In this document: positions 1 to 9,151 of the stretch, in pieces | How positions within the stretch are numbered: position 1 is the stretch's first letter | Layout: the number at the start of each line of letters is the position of its first letter | Source: Microbispora sp. H11081 | Lineage (GTDB): Bacteria; Actinomycetota; Actinomycetes; Streptosporangiales; Streptosporangiaceae | Reading direction: 5' to 3' | NCBI RefSeq assembly: GCF_012999535.1 | Contig: NZ_JABBWV010000007.1 | Location: 124,001-188,000, forward strand | DNA length: 64,000 nt | Made by a program: the position numbers and the translations under genes | The notes under the pieces: model-generated | Seen by the model: only the letters and a program-made list of their open reading frames with translations | Databases searched by the model: none | Told to the model about the DNA's origin: nothing

Positions 1-47
1 GCAAGTGATCTTAGGGTCTTCGGCGGCGTGGTGGTTCAGCGTGGGGT

Positions 48-968
48 TCAGCGCTGGGGGGCGAGCGCGGGCGCGGGCTCCTCGGCGGGGCGGTAACCGA
101 GACGGCCGCGGGTCGCGATGAGCAGCACGATCGCCGCCGTGGTGGCCGCCAGCAGGACGACACGGCTGGCCTGCTCGGCGGTGCTGATCGACGGGAACAT
201 CTCCGAGTAGACCATCGACATGAAGTTGTTGGCGCTCACGTGCAGCAGCATGACCAGCGGCAGGCTCTGGCCGGTCCGGTTGAAGAGCCAGGTGACGACC
301 ACGCTGAAGGCGCAGCAGAAGACGACGAACTCGCCGACTCGCATGACGGTGACGTCCGGCCACCCGCCCCACTCGCTCATGAACAGCGGCAGGTGCCAGA
401 TGCTCCACATCATGCCGAGGATGGCGGTGCCGCCCAGCGGGCCGAACCGGCGCTGCATGCGGGGCAGGGCGAAGTCACGCCAGCCGGGCTCCTCGGCGAG
501 ACCGGTGGTGACCATCTGGATCAGCAGTCCGGGCACGTAGGCGGCCAGGATGACGAGGGACGGCATGCGGGCGGGTTCGTCGGAGAGCGCCGCCGAGGCG
601 GCGATGATGGAGACGGGCACCGCGAAGATGGCCACGACGTACCAGACCCAGTTGACCCGCCACTTGGTCATCCCCCGGAGCCACCGGCGGACGCCCTCCT
701 TGCCGTCCGCGACCCTGGTCACGATGTACGCGGAGAAGATGGGGCCGAGATAGGCGCCGGGCAGCATCCCGGTGATCTGCCCGGGCTCGGGGAACGTGAA
801 GTCCCAGACTCCGAGGCCGGTCGACGAGAGGATGAAGGGCGTCCACGCGACCCAGCTCATGAGGTTGGCCAGGACGAAGAAGCTGATCAGGGGATAGCGG
901 CTGATAAGGCCCCGAAGCCCGCTCCGGCCCGTGTGGCGCTCGGGCGCCGGCCGGCTGTCGACTGTCAT
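48..968 (-). CDS. CPBP family intramembrane metalloprotease
   Basis: Predicted polytopic membrane protein of about 306 residues. The segment EEPGWRDF followed by hydrophobic helices with WSIWHLPLF matches the EExxxR and HxxP motifs of the CPBP (Abi/CAAX-protease-like) family, whose glutamate and histidine residues form the intramembrane metal site. Family members cleave prenylated or membrane substrates, or act in bacteriocin self-immunity; the substrate here cannot be read. I chose the start at 968 because AGGAG lies just upstream and the MTVDSRP N-terminus fits; the open frame continues further upstream without a good ribosome-binding site. It stands alone, reading toward the window edge. 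Family assignment is secure, role is not. Confidence 0.85.
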   Translation of the reverse strand: MTVDSRPAPERHTGRSGLRGLISRYPLISFFVLANLMSWVAWTPFILSSTGLGVWDFTFPEPGQITGMLPGAYLGPIFSAYIVTRVADGKEGVRRWLRGMTKWRVNWVWYVVAIFAVPVSIIAASAALSDEPARMPSLVILAAYVPGLLIQMVTTGLAEEPGWRDFALPRMQRRFGPLGGTAILGMMWSIWHLPLFMSEWGGWPDVTVMRVGEFVVFCCAFSVVVTWLFNRTGQSLPLVMLLHVSANNFMSMVYSEMFPSISTAEQASRVVLLAATTAAIVLLIATRGRLGYRPAEEPAPALAPQR

Positions 969-1110
969 TTCACTGTCTCCTGCGAGGAACGCTTGACTGA
1001 CAGTGATCAGCACACCAGTCGTAGGCCCTCCAGGTCGTTCCCGCGTACGCCCCAAATCGAGGTATAGCCAGGGGTACCAAGGGCGAGAACGACCAGGTCG
1101 GAGCGTCGTC

Positions 1111-1192
1111 GGGCCGGAGACGACCGCCGGGGACCGCGACAGGCCGGAGGCTGCGGGGCCGGAGACGACCGCCGGGGACGACCGCCGGGGAC
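1111..1192. repeat. Short direct repeats downstream of the glycosyltransferase
   Basis: An exact 24-bp sequence at 1111-1134 recurs at 1156-1179 (45-bp period), and its core GACCGCCGGGGAC occurs three times (1122, 1167, 1180). The last copy forms the left arm of the terminator hairpin at 1180-1212. Confidence 0.8.
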
Positions 1193-1212
1193 GATGACGG
1201 GCCCCGGCGGTC
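1180..1212 (-). terminator. Hairpin terminator of the glycosyltransferase gene
   Basis: GACCGCCGGGG (1180-1190) pairs perfectly with CCCCGGCGGTC (1202-1212) around an 11-nt loop, ending 9 bp beyond the stop codon at 1221. There is no T-run, as is common for actinomycete terminators. Confidence 0.6.
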
Positions 1213-1220
1213 CGTCCCGC

Positions 1221-3299
1221 TCAGATGAGCACGTGCGGCTCAGGATTGCCGGCGAAGCAGAACTGCGCGTTGCGGGTCAGCTTGTAGTCCGCCGCCTGCC
1301 AGGTGTGGGCGGTGGCGTCCGAGCCGCGCATGTAGATGAAGTTGTACCGGTCGGCCGAGTAGATCCGGACGCCCTCCTCCTTGCAGCGCCGTACGAGCCG
1401 GGTGTCCTCGCCCGCGTTGACCGCCTCGAACGGGAGCGCCCGCAGCAGGTCGGCCTTGGCCAGGATCGTCGCCCCCTGGATGAGGTGGGCGTAGCGGTGC
1501 TCCAGCCCGGGCAGGCGGAAGATCGTGACGTCCTGGTCGGGGAAGTACGTGTAGTGCGCGCCCTTGCCGACCATCTCGGCGTCGGCGTAGTCGAAGGAGC
1601 GGACCAGGTCGGACAGGTAGTGCTCGCCGTAGATGTTGTCGTCGTCCATCTTGGAGATCAGCTCGCCCTCGGCGTGGGCGATGCCGTGGTTGAGCACCTC
1701 GCCGAGCGTCCAGGACGGGTCGGCGGTCAGCACCTTCACGGCCGGGATGCCCGCCGCGAGCGCCTTGTCGCGCACGACCGCCGGGTCCTCCGACAGGCCG
1801 TGCATGACCAGCACCAGTTCCAGGTCGCGGTGCCGCTGCCGCGCCACCTGGCTGATGGCGTGTTCGAGCTGCCCGGCCCGGTTGGTCGGCAACACCACGG
1901 AGATCGACCGCGTACGGGACCTGACCGGCAGGCCGAGGTCGGAGAGGATCTGGTCGACCCGGTGGGAGAACAGGTGCTTGTCGAACACCTCGCGCATCGC
2001 CAGGTGACCCTGGCGGGACCGCAGCTCCGGGCTGTTGATCAGGTAGATGGCCCGGTTGTAGGCCTCCTCCTGGGAGTGCGCCACCGGGATGAGCGGGCCG
2101 AACGTCTCCTCGATGGCCCGCGACCACCCCGACAGCACCGTGGTCGCGCAGGCCGACAGCTCGAAGACCCGGCGCGCGCACATGGTCGGCGAGTCGATCA
2201 CCGAGTTGACGTTGAGGAAGACCTTGTACATCTTGTACGCGGCCAGCATCTGCTCGTACGGCAGTTCGCCGGCGATGTGCGGGCGGTACTCCTCCGGCCA
2301 GGCGTACTTGTCGGCCACCGAGCCGTTCCTGGCGAAGATGTGCAGGCCGAGCGGGCGTACGGGCGCGAGGATCGTCTCCATCTGCTCACGCCGCTCGGGG
2401 TGCTTGTCGCGGAAGTACATCCCCGCGAAGACGATGTCGTACGGCCGGCCCTGCTTGGTCTGGATCGGGTTGTGGATCCGGGGCTGGGCGGCGAACTGCA
2501 GCACACCCACCCGGTCATGACCCAGAACCTCGCGATAGTTCGGGATCATGTCGCCGTCGCACGTGTACACGTAGTCGAACAGCTTGGCCGTCTCGATGAA
2601 GAAGTCGAAGTTGGGCGGGTCCTCCTTGTTCCAGAAGACCGTGGGGATGCCCTCGTCCCTGCACCAGGCGATCAGGTCGCGCAGCTCCTGCTTGGGCGCG
2701 TTCGTCCCGGTCATCTGGTAGCGCCAGCGGCCCTGGTTGCCGTGCCAGGCCGACTCGCAGAACAGCATCTCCGGCCGCTTCTCGGCGAAGATCTCCCGCC
2801 AGTCCTGCAGCCCGAACTCGATCTGGTCCCACTCGTACTTGAACGCCATGCGGGAGAAGTCGTCGAGGATCACCGCGACGGGCATGTCCGGCCGTACGAC
2901 CGGGCCGTCGGGCCACTTGAGACCCGGGATCTTGACCTCGGGGCCGCGCGCCTCCGCGGCGGCGGCGACCTCGATCGCGGAGGGCGGCGCCTTCGGGGCC
3001 TTCTTGCCGTCCTTCATCGCCTTGCTGAGGTCTCGGGGCAGCCGGACGATCTTCTTGGGCTTCGCCGCGTTCGTCAGCACCTGCGCGACCCGGTAGGGCT
3101 TCTGGGTCTGGGTGGCCTGCAGCCTCCACAGCGCGTAGTCGGCACGGGCCTCCTGGTAGGCGAGCCGGTTCTCCAGGTCGCGGATGCGCTGCTCGTACTG
3201 TTCGACGTGCTTGCGCTCCTCGGGCAGCCAGTTCACCGGCCCCAGCCGCTGGAAACGCGGGCCGTCCGAAGCCTCAGGAGTCTCGTCGGTCTCAGCCAT
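1221..3299 (-). CDS. Two-domain glycosyltransferase (CgeB-like GT plus GT2)
   Basis: A protein of 692 residues. After a basic, coiled-coil-like N-terminus, residues about 90-440 resemble CgeB/YkvP-type glycosyltransferases (segments YDIVFAGMYF and a C-terminal FELSACATTVLSG nucleotide-sugar site). Residues about 465-690 are a GT2 fold beginning SISVVLPTNRAG and carrying a metal-binding MDDDN acidic motif. The two domains suggest two successive sugar transfers or a catalytic plus accessory domain. The start at 3299 has GGGGG 7 bp upstream; an upstream in-frame extension lacks a site. It lies downstream of wecB on the same strand but is separated by a 393-bp repeat-rich gap, so it may be transcribed separately. 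It is likely part of the surface polysaccharide set. Confidence 0.85.
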   Translation of the reverse strand: MAETDETPEASDGPRFQRLGPVNWLPEERKHVEQYEQRIRDLENRLAYQEARADYALWRLQATQTQKPYRVAQVLTNAAKPKKIVRLPRDLSKAMKDGKKAPKAPPSAIEVAAAAEARGPEVKIPGLKWPDGPVVRPDMPVAVILDDFSRMAFKYEWDQIEFGLQDWREIFAEKRPEMLFCESAWHGNQGRWRYQMTGTNAPKQELRDLIAWCRDEGIPTVFWNKEDPPNFDFFIETAKLFDYVYTCDGDMIPNYREVLGHDRVGVLQFAAQPRIHNPIQTKQGRPYDIVFAGMYFRDKHPERREQMETILAPVRPLGLHIFARNGSVADKYAWPEEYRPHIAGELPYEQMLAAYKMYKVFLNVNSVIDSPTMCARRVFELSACATTVLSGWSRAIEETFGPLIPVAHSQEEAYNRAIYLINSPELRSRQGHLAMREVFDKHLFSHRVDQILSDLGLPVRSRTRSISVVLPTNRAGQLEHAISQVARQRHRDLELVLVMHGLSEDPAVVRDKALAAGIPAVKVLTADPSWTLGEVLNHGIAHAEGELISKMDDDNIYGEHYLSDLVRSFDYADAEMVGKGAHYTYFPDQDVTIFRLPGLEHRYAHLIQGATILAKADLLRALPFEAVNAGEDTRLVRRCKEEGVRIYSADRYNFIYMRGSDATAHTWQAADYKLTRNAQFCFAGNPEPHVLI

Positions 3300-3692
3300 G
3301 TTTCGCCCCCTTGAGGACCATGAGAGTGAGGAGCTTGACAGAGGCCCAATGGTAGGGCCGATACCCACACCTTTGTGTCCCTTTGTCCACAACCCCCCCC
3401 AACCCCCCGCCGTGATCTTGTAGTTTGTCGCAGGCGTGGTGCCTCACCTGGGCGTCCGCGCTCCGTGATCATGCAGTAGTACCGCGTACGACGTCCCTGG
3501 CCTGCGGTTTCACACTCCGTGATCATGCAGTCCACACTGCAAGATCACGAAATGCGTCCTGGCTGGTCGGTGGGGCCGCGCATCGATTCCGTGCATGATC
3601 ACGAAAGGTTCAAGCGCAGGTCGGCGGCACACGTGCGACTAACTGCAAGATCACGACGGGTCGAAGTGCAGGTCGGACGGCATGCGTGCGAC
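3300..3692. repeat. Repeat-rich intergenic region with TGCAAGATCACG elements
   Basis: This 393-bp gap has no credible gene. It holds at least seven copies of a 12-14 bp element: three as CGTGATC(A/T)TG(C/T)AGT (3411, 3463, 3518) and four in the opposite orientation as TGCA(A/T)GATCACG or a variant (3538, 3592, 3644, 3697). An exact 17-bp direct repeat is at 3461-3477 and 3515-3531. The middle copies (3518-3531 and 3536-3549) form a 14-bp stem with one mismatch and a 4-nt loop. The last two copies sit in an imperfect 54-bp tandem duplication (about 3611-3718) that runs into the end of the epimerase gene. Confidence 0.8.
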
Positions 3693-4826
3693 TTACTCCA
3701 AGATCACGCGGGATTGGGCGGCGGGGGAGAGGTTGTCGCCGCGGAGCCAGGCTTCGATGACACGGGCGATCCTCGGCCCGGCCGCGCCGTCCCACAGGGG
3801 CGGCAGTTCCCCGCTCGGCGTGGCGGCCCCGTCCGCCAGCGCCTTGGACGCCGCGGCGGGCAGCGAGGCGGGCGTGACGAGCCGGTTGGTGCCGTGGGTC
3901 ACGGTGACCGGCCGCTCGGTGTTGGGCCGGACGGTCAGGCAGGGGACGCCCAGCATGGTCGTCTCCTCCTGTACGCCACCCGAGTCCGTCACCACGAGGG
4001 CGGCGCCCCTGACCAGCGACAGGAAGTCCACATAACCGAGCGGGTCCACGATCTTCAGATTCGGCCGGTCCACGAGCCCGGCCTCCGCGAGCCGCTGTCG
4101 GCCGCGCGGGTGGAGCGGTACGACGACTGGCACCTGCTCGGCCACCCCGAGCACGGCGTCGACCAGTTCGCGGGCCGCCTCAGGGTCGTCGACGTTGGCC
4201 GGGCGGTGCAGCGTGGCGACCGCGTACGCGCCCTCGATCCCGAGGCGTTCCCGTACGGGCGCCGGGTCGAGCTTCGGCAGCGCCGCGAACAGGCTGTCGA
4301 TCATGGGGTTGCCGACGAGGTGCACCTTGGCCGGGTTCACGCCCTCGTTGGCGAGGTGGGAGAGCGCCTCGGGCGAGGTGGCGAACAGCAGGTCGGACAG
4401 CGCGTCGGTCACGACCCGGTTGACCTCTTCTGGCATCTCGCGGTCGAAGGAGCGCAGGCCCGCCTCCACGTGCGCGGTCGGCACGTGCAGCTTGGCGCAG
4501 ACGAGGATCGCCGCGAGGGTGGAGTTCACGTCGCCGTAGACGACGACGAGCGCGGGGCGGTGTTCGAGCACGACGTCTTCCAGCCCCGTGAGCAGGGCGG
4601 CCGTCTGCCGGGCGTGGGTGCCGCTGCCGACGCCGAGGTTCGCGACGGGCTCGGGCAGGCCGAGGTCGGCGAAGAACACGTCCGACATCAGCGCGTCGTA
4701 GTGCTGGCCTGTGTGGATGATGCCCTGCCGGATGCCGAGCTCGGCCAACCCCCTGACGACCGGGGCCGCCTTGACGAAGTTGGGCCGGGCGCCCAGCACA
4801 TGCAGGACGAGGGGGTTGTCTCTCAT
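3693..4826 (-). CDS. wecB: UDP-N-acetylglucosamine 2-epimerase (non-hydrolysing)
   Basis: Interconverts UDP-GlcNAc and UDP-ManNAc in the cytoplasm. The 377-residue length is typical. Family signatures are visible: the N-terminal LHVLGARPNFVKAAPV, GDVNSTLA, and the C-terminal DSGGVQEETTMLGVPCLTVR segment of the UDP-binding GT-B-like fold. The start at 4826 has a GAGG site 6-9 bp upstream. It diverges from the GT4 gene across 62 bp, and wecC lies two genes beyond, so together they provide UDP-ManNAcA. Oddly, the last codons (RVILE) and the TAA stop are formed by a copy of the intergenic repeat element. Confidence 0.93.
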   Translation of the reverse strand: MRDNPLVLHVLGARPNFVKAAPVVRGLAELGIRQGIIHTGQHYDALMSDVFFADLGLPEPVANLGVGSGTHARQTAALLTGLEDVVLEHRPALVVVYGDVNSTLAAILVCAKLHVPTAHVEAGLRSFDREMPEEVNRVVTDALSDLLFATSPEALSHLANEGVNPAKVHLVGNPMIDSLFAALPKLDPAPVRERLGIEGAYAVATLHRPANVDDPEAARELVDAVLGVAEQVPVVVPLHPRGRQRLAEAGLVDRPNLKIVDPLGYVDFLSLVRGAALVVTDSGGVQEETTMLGVPCLTVRPNTERPVTVTHGTNRLVTPASLPAAASKALADGAATPSGELPPLWDGAAGPRIARVIEAWLRGDNLSPAAQSRVILE

Positions 4827-4876
4827 CTACCTCGCCTTTCGCCCTTTCTCGGACCTGGGACAAACGTTGCCTATGG

Positions 4877-4882
4877 TACGGT
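4877..4882 (+). promoter_or_regulatory. Candidate leaderless -10 element
   Basis: TACGGT is followed by exactly 6 nt and then the GTG at 4889, the arrangement expected of a leaderless actinomycete transcript. No clear Shine-Dalgarno precedes that GTG. Confidence 0.45.
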
Positions 4883-4888
4883 CGCGCC

Positions 4889-6556
4889 GTGGAATCCGAG
4901 GCCAACAAGCCCGTAAAGGCCGTGTCCGCCGCGTCCGCGAAGGCCGGCCTCGGCGGCTTCCTCCGGGGGTTCGCGAGGAACCCGGTCCTCGTCTCCCGGA
5001 TCGTCGTGAGCAAGGTCAAGTCTGACCCCATGCGGGTGGCCCAGGCCGCCGCCGACGCGATACCGCCCGGCGTGCGTCCGGTCGTCGGCCGCGTGGCCTG
5101 GCCCGCGGCCCGGTTCGTGAAGGTCAGGACCCGCAAGATCCTGCAGCGCGCGGCCAAGGGCCCGCTGCGGGACGCCAAGGCCCACTTCGACGCCGGCCGG
5201 CTCACCGAGGCGGCCCAGGTGCTGGAGGCGCAGGCCCGGTGGCCGTTCGTGCGCCGCAGGATGGCCTATTACGAGGGTGAGAAGGCCGCGCTCGGGCCGA
5301 ACCCGATCCCGCCCAAGGCCAAGATCATCATGGGTGAGCGGGTGCCCGGCCGGGTGCTGCACATGGTCACCAACGCCCTGCCGTACACGCAGGCGGGTTA
5401 CACCGTGCGCACCCACCGCATCGTCACGGCGCAGCAGGCGGCGGGGCTCGACCCGCACGTCGTGACGAGCTGGGGCTGGCCCATGCTCCAGGGGCACACC
5501 GACGCGGAGCCGTACGAGGAGATCGACGGGATTCCCTACTACCGGCTGCTGCCGAAGGACGAGGTGCCCTTCGAGAGCCGGGGGCGGATGATCCGCGGCG
5601 CCGCGGACGTGTCGGAGCTCGTCAGGACGCTGCGCCCGCAGGTCCTGCACGCGGCGACCGACCACCGCAACGGCTCGGTCGCGCTCGCGGTGCGCGAGCG
5701 GACGAACACGCCCTTCGTGTACGAGGTGCGCGGCTTCCTCGAGGAGACCTGGGTCTCCCGGGATCCCGCCCGGGTCGGCAGCGAGCGGCACAGGCTGCAG
5801 CGTGAGCGCGAGGCGCAGATCATGCGCGAGGCCGACGCGGTCGTCACGCTCGCGGAGACGATGGCGGCCGAGATCGTCGAGCGCGGGGTGCCGAGGGAGC
5901 GTATCTTCCTCGCGCCCAACGCCGTGGACGACTCCCTGCTGACGGCCGACTACGACGGCGAGGCGTTCCGCGAGCGGTTCGGCATCGGCAGGGACGAGAT
6001 CGTCGTGGGCTCGGTGTCGAGCATCGTCGGCTACGAGGGCTTCGCCACGCTGCTGAGCGCCGCCGCGCTGCTGCGCGACGCGGGGACCCCGGTGAAGGTC
6101 CTGCTCGTCGGTGACGGGGCGGAACGGCCCGCGCTGCTCGAACAGGTCGAACGGCTCGGCCTGAAGGACGCGATCCTGCCCGGACGGGTGGGCCCGGACG
6201 AGGCGTTGCAGGCGCAGGCGGCCATCGACATCTTCGTCTGCCCGCGTGAGGACCTGCGGGTCTGCCGCCTCGTCACGCCGCTGAAGCCGGTGGAGGCGAT
6301 GGCGCTGGGCAAGCCGGTCGTGCTGAGCGACCTGCCCGCGCTCGCGGAACTCGTCGGCGGCGAGGGGGCCGGTCTGCTGGTGCCGCCGGGAGACCCGGCC
6401 GAACTGGCGAAGGCGCTGGCCGCGCTGCGCGAGGATCCGGAGCGCCGCCGGGCCATGGGTGAGGCGGGCAGGGCCGAGGTCGCGGCGCACCGGACGTGGA
6501 GCAGCCTGGCCCGCACCTACCAAGGGATCTACCAGTCGTTGACCGAAACTCGATAA
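4889..6556 (+). CDS. Glycosyltransferase family 4 protein
   Basis: A 555-residue enzyme with a basic, alanine-rich N-terminal extension of about 150 residues, then a GT-B fold. Visible marks are HMVTNALPYTQAGYTVRTH in the N-terminal Rossmann domain and PVEAMALGKPVVLSDLPALAELV in the C-terminal nucleotide-sugar domain, matching the E-x7-E region of GT4 enzymes. The length exceeds a usual GT4 (about 380-400) because of the extension. GTG at 4889 is preceded by a leaderless-type -10; the next methionine at 5029 would remove the basic N-terminus. It sits between wecB and wecC and probably transfers a sugar during surface polymer assembly; donor and acceptor are unknown. Confidence 0.85.
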   Translation: MESEANKPVKAVSAASAKAGLGGFLRGFARNPVLVSRIVVSKVKSDPMRVAQAAADAIPPGVRPVVGRVAWPAARFVKVRTRKILQRAAKGPLRDAKAHFDAGRLTEAAQVLEAQARWPFVRRRMAYYEGEKAALGPNPIPPKAKIIMGERVPGRVLHMVTNALPYTQAGYTVRTHRIVTAQQAAGLDPHVVTSWGWPMLQGHTDAEPYEEIDGIPYYRLLPKDEVPFESRGRMIRGAADVSELVRTLRPQVLHAATDHRNGSVALAVRERTNTPFVYEVRGFLEETWVSRDPARVGSERHRLQREREAQIMREADAVVTLAETMAAEIVERGVPRERIFLAPNAVDDSLLTADYDGEAFRERFGIGRDEIVVGSVSSIVGYEGFATLLSAAALLRDAGTPVKVLLVGDGAERPALLEQVERLGLKDAILPGRVGPDEALQAQAAIDIFVCPREDLRVCRLVTPLKPVEAMALGKPVVLSDLPALAELVGGEGAGLLVPPGDPAELAKALAALREDPERRRAMGEAGRAEVAAHRTWSSLARTYQGIYQSLTETR

Positions 6557-6654
6557 ACAGCAGAATGTCGGATGTGATGCATCAGGCATGCTTGGTGCCG
6601 AGTTGAGATAACCTTTGCCACCATGAAGTGTTGTTTCCGCCATCAGGCCACATC

Positions 6655-7917
6655 GTGACAGCCTTCGATCTGACGATCATCGGGCTGGGGTACGTGGGCA
6701 TGCCGCTGGCCAAGGAGGCCACGGCGGCGGGCCTGCGGGTGGCCGGCCTGGACGTCGACCCCCGCAAGGTCGACGCGCTCAACACCGGCCGCTCCTACAT
6801 CGACGACCTGACCGACGCCGACCTCGACAGGATGCTCTCCAGCGGCTTCACGGCCACGCTGGACGCGTCCGTGCTGTCGCGGTCGCGCGCGATCGTCATC
6901 TGCGTCCCGACGCCGCTGGACGAGGACCACCGTCCCGACCTCTCGGCCGTCGAGGGCGCCGCCAGGACCGTCGCCCGCTACCTCCAGGCGGGCACGCTCG
7001 TCGTGCTGGAGTCCACCACGTGGCCCGGCACCACCGACGAGCTCGTACGGCCGATCCTGGAGCAGTCGGGGCTGACGGCGGGCAAGGACTTCCACCTGGC
7101 GTTCTCGCCCGAGCGGATCGACCCGGGCAACCCGAAGTTCGGCCTGCGCAACACTCCCAAGGTCGTCGGCGGCTACACCCCCGCGTGCAAGGAGCGGGCC
7201 GCCTCCTTCTACGCCCAGTTCGTCGAGCGGGTCGTGCCGGTCAGCGGCACCCGCGAGGCCGAGATGGCCAAGCTGCTGGAGAACACCTACCGGCATGTGA
7301 ACATCGCCCTCGTCAACGAGATGGCGATCTTCTGCGACGAGCTCGGCGTGAACCTGTGGGAGGCCATCGAGGCGGCCTCGACCAAGCCGTTCGGCTTCCA
7401 GAAGTTCCTGCCGGGCCCCGGAGTCGGCGGGCACTGCATCCCCGTCGACCCGTCGTACCTGTCGTACACGGTGCGCAAGCTCGGCTACCCGTTCCGGTTC
7501 GTCGAGCTGGCCCAGGAGATCAACGAGCGGATGCCGTCGTACGTGGTGGCCCGCGTGCAGCGGCTGCTCAACCGGGCGCGCAAGCCGGTGAACGGCTCCC
7601 GCGTGCTGCTCCTCGGCGTGACGTACAAGCCGGACATCGCGGACGAGCGGGAGACGCCGGCGATACCCGTCGCCGAGGCCCTGCTCGAGCTGGGCGCCGA
7701 GCTGTCGTTCTGCGACCCGTACGTCAAGGAGTGGTCGGTCGAGGGCAGGGCGATCCCCCGCGGGGAGGACCTGGCCGAGGCCGTGGCCGCCGCCGACGTG
7801 GTGGTCCTGCTCCAACAGCATTCGATCTTCGACCTGGACGTGGTGGAGGAGAGAGCCTCTCTCGTGCTGGACACTCGCGGCGTGCTGGCCACGAGCGAAC
7901 GCGTCGAGCGGTTGTAG
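6655..7917 (+). CDS. wecC: UDP-N-acetyl-D-mannosamine dehydrogenase-type nucleotide sugar dehydrogenase
   Basis: Oxidises a UDP-hexose at C6 to the uronic acid with two NAD+, most likely UDP-ManNAc to UDP-ManNAcA given the wecB neighbour. The order of domains is standard: NAD-binding start with IIGLGYVGMPLA, central dimer domain, active-site cysteine in GPGVGGHCIPVDP, and C-terminal UDP-binding domain with LGVTYKPDIADERETPA. I place the start at GTG 6655, directly before the Rossmann strand; GTG 6628 is an in-frame alternative and neither has a strong ribosome site. UDP-glucose dehydrogenase specificity is possible but less likely in this context. The next gene starts 14 bp downstream, so they are probably co-transcribed. 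Confidence 0.88.
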   Translation: MTAFDLTIIGLGYVGMPLAKEATAAGLRVAGLDVDPRKVDALNTGRSYIDDLTDADLDRMLSSGFTATLDASVLSRSRAIVICVPTPLDEDHRPDLSAVEGAARTVARYLQAGTLVVLESTTWPGTTDELVRPILEQSGLTAGKDFHLAFSPERIDPGNPKFGLRNTPKVVGGYTPACKERAASFYAQFVERVVPVSGTREAEMAKLLENTYRHVNIALVNEMAIFCDELGVNLWEAIEAASTKPFGFQKFLPGPGVGGHCIPVDPSYLSYTVRKLGYPFRFVELAQEINERMPSYVVARVQRLLNRARKPVNGSRVLLLGVTYKPDIADERETPAIPVAEALLELGAELSFCDPYVKEWSVEGRAIPRGEDLAEAVAAADVVVLLQQHSIFDLDVVEERASLVLDTRGVLATSERVERL

Positions 7918-7931
7918 GAAGGGTCCCGCGC

Positions 7932-9020
7932 GTGCACGTGCTCGTCATGACGGTGGTGCATCACCCCGAGGACGCCCGGATCCTGCACCGGCAGATCCGC
8001 GCGCTCGTCGACGCCGGTCATGAGGTCACGTACGCCGCGCCGTACACGGCCCGCGGGGTCGTGCCGCGTTCTTTCGTGACGGGCGTCGACCTGCCCAGGG
8101 CGGCCGAGCGGCGCCGCCTGTCGGCGGTGCGGGCCGCCCGAAAGCTCTTCAAGAGCATGCGCGGCAGGGTCGATCTGGCCCTCATCCACGACCCCGAGTT
8201 GCTGTTCGCGGTCGCCGGAGTGCGCCGGAGGCCGCCGGTCGTCTGGGACGTCCACGAGGACACCCCCGCGACGCTGTCGCTCAAACCGTGGCTGCCGGCG
8301 TTCCTGCGCCCGCCGACCCGGTTCCTCGCCCGGCTGCTCGAAACCACCGCGGAGCGCAGGCTGCACCTGCTGCTGGCCGAGACGGCGTACGCGGGCCGGT
8401 TCAAGCAGCAGCACCTCGTGGTGCCGAACGAGACATGGGTGCCCGACACGGTCAGCCGGCCCGGGGACGACCGCATCGTCTATCTCGGCTGGCTGTCGGA
8501 GGCCAGGGGCGTCAAGGAGGCCGTCGAGGTGGCCCGCCTGCTCCAGCCGCAGCGCGTCGCCGTCGAGCTGATCGGCTACGCCGACCCGCAGAGCCGCCCC
8601 CTGCTGAACGAGGCCGTCGCACAGGGCCTGCTGGAGTGGCGCGACTTCATGCCGAACGACGAGGCGCTCAAGCGGCTCGACGGCGCGCTCGCCGGGCTCT
8701 CGCTGCTGCGCGACGAGCCCAACTACCGCCACTCGATGCCCACCAAGATCATCGAATACATGGCGCACGGCATCCCGGTCATCACCACCCCGTCGCCGCG
8801 GGCCGTCGAGCTCGTCGAGCGCTACCGGTGCGGGCTTGTCGTGCCCTGGGAGGACCCCCAGGCGGTGGCGCGGGCGGTGCTCCAGCTCAGGGACAACCCC
8901 TTCGAACGGCATGGGACGGGCGGCCGCGGCTACGCCGCCGCGCGGGCGCATCACCACTGGCCCAACTCCGCACGCCGGTTCGTCGCGCAACTCGAAGCCT
9001 GGGCGGGCGTCAAGAGCTGA
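7932..9020 (+). CDS. Glycosyltransferase family 4 protein
   Basis: A 362-residue GT-B enzyme. The N-terminus HVLVMTVVHHPEDARILHRQ is the first Rossmann strand, and the C-terminal MPTKIIEYMAHGIPVITT region is the sugar-nucleotide-binding signature of GT4. Start GTG at 7932 is preceded by GGAAGGG. Only 14 bp separate it from wecC, so a shared transcript is likely. It probably adds a residue, possibly ManNAcA, to a lipid-linked or wall-linked glycan. The specific linkage cannot be deduced. Confidence 0.87.
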   Translation: MHVLVMTVVHHPEDARILHRQIRALVDAGHEVTYAAPYTARGVVPRSFVTGVDLPRAAERRRLSAVRAARKLFKSMRGRVDLALIHDPELLFAVAGVRRRPPVVWDVHEDTPATLSLKPWLPAFLRPPTRFLARLLETTAERRLHLLLAETAYAGRFKQQHLVVPNETWVPDTVSRPGDDRIVYLGWLSEARGVKEAVEVARLLQPQRVAVELIGYADPQSRPLLNEAVAQGLLEWRDFMPNDEALKRLDGALAGLSLLRDEPNYRHSMPTKIIEYMAHGIPVITTPSPRAVELVERYRCGLVVPWEDPQAVARAVLQLRDNPFERHGTGGRGYAAARAHHHWPNSARRFVAQLEAWAGVKS

Positions 9021-9151
9021 ACGCGCGGTGAACACCGCTCCTGGCGGCGACCGCGGAGTGCGACATCCGGGTAGGCTGGGGGAGCAGCAAGATCATTTGA
9101 ACGACGGGCGGTAGTGTCCTGAAAGTACGCTGGCTCACTCTGATCCTCGGT

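Noticed and set aside
1194..3314. A 706-codon plus-strand frame opposite the two-domain glycosyltransferase
   Set aside because: Composition is typical of a shadow frame, and it has no family motifs, while the minus frame has clear glycosyltransferase signatures.
3518..3549. A simple rho-independent terminator for wecB
   Set aside because: The hairpin has no T-run, lies over 140 bp past the stop, and is built from dispersed repeat units, so a repeat origin is more likely.
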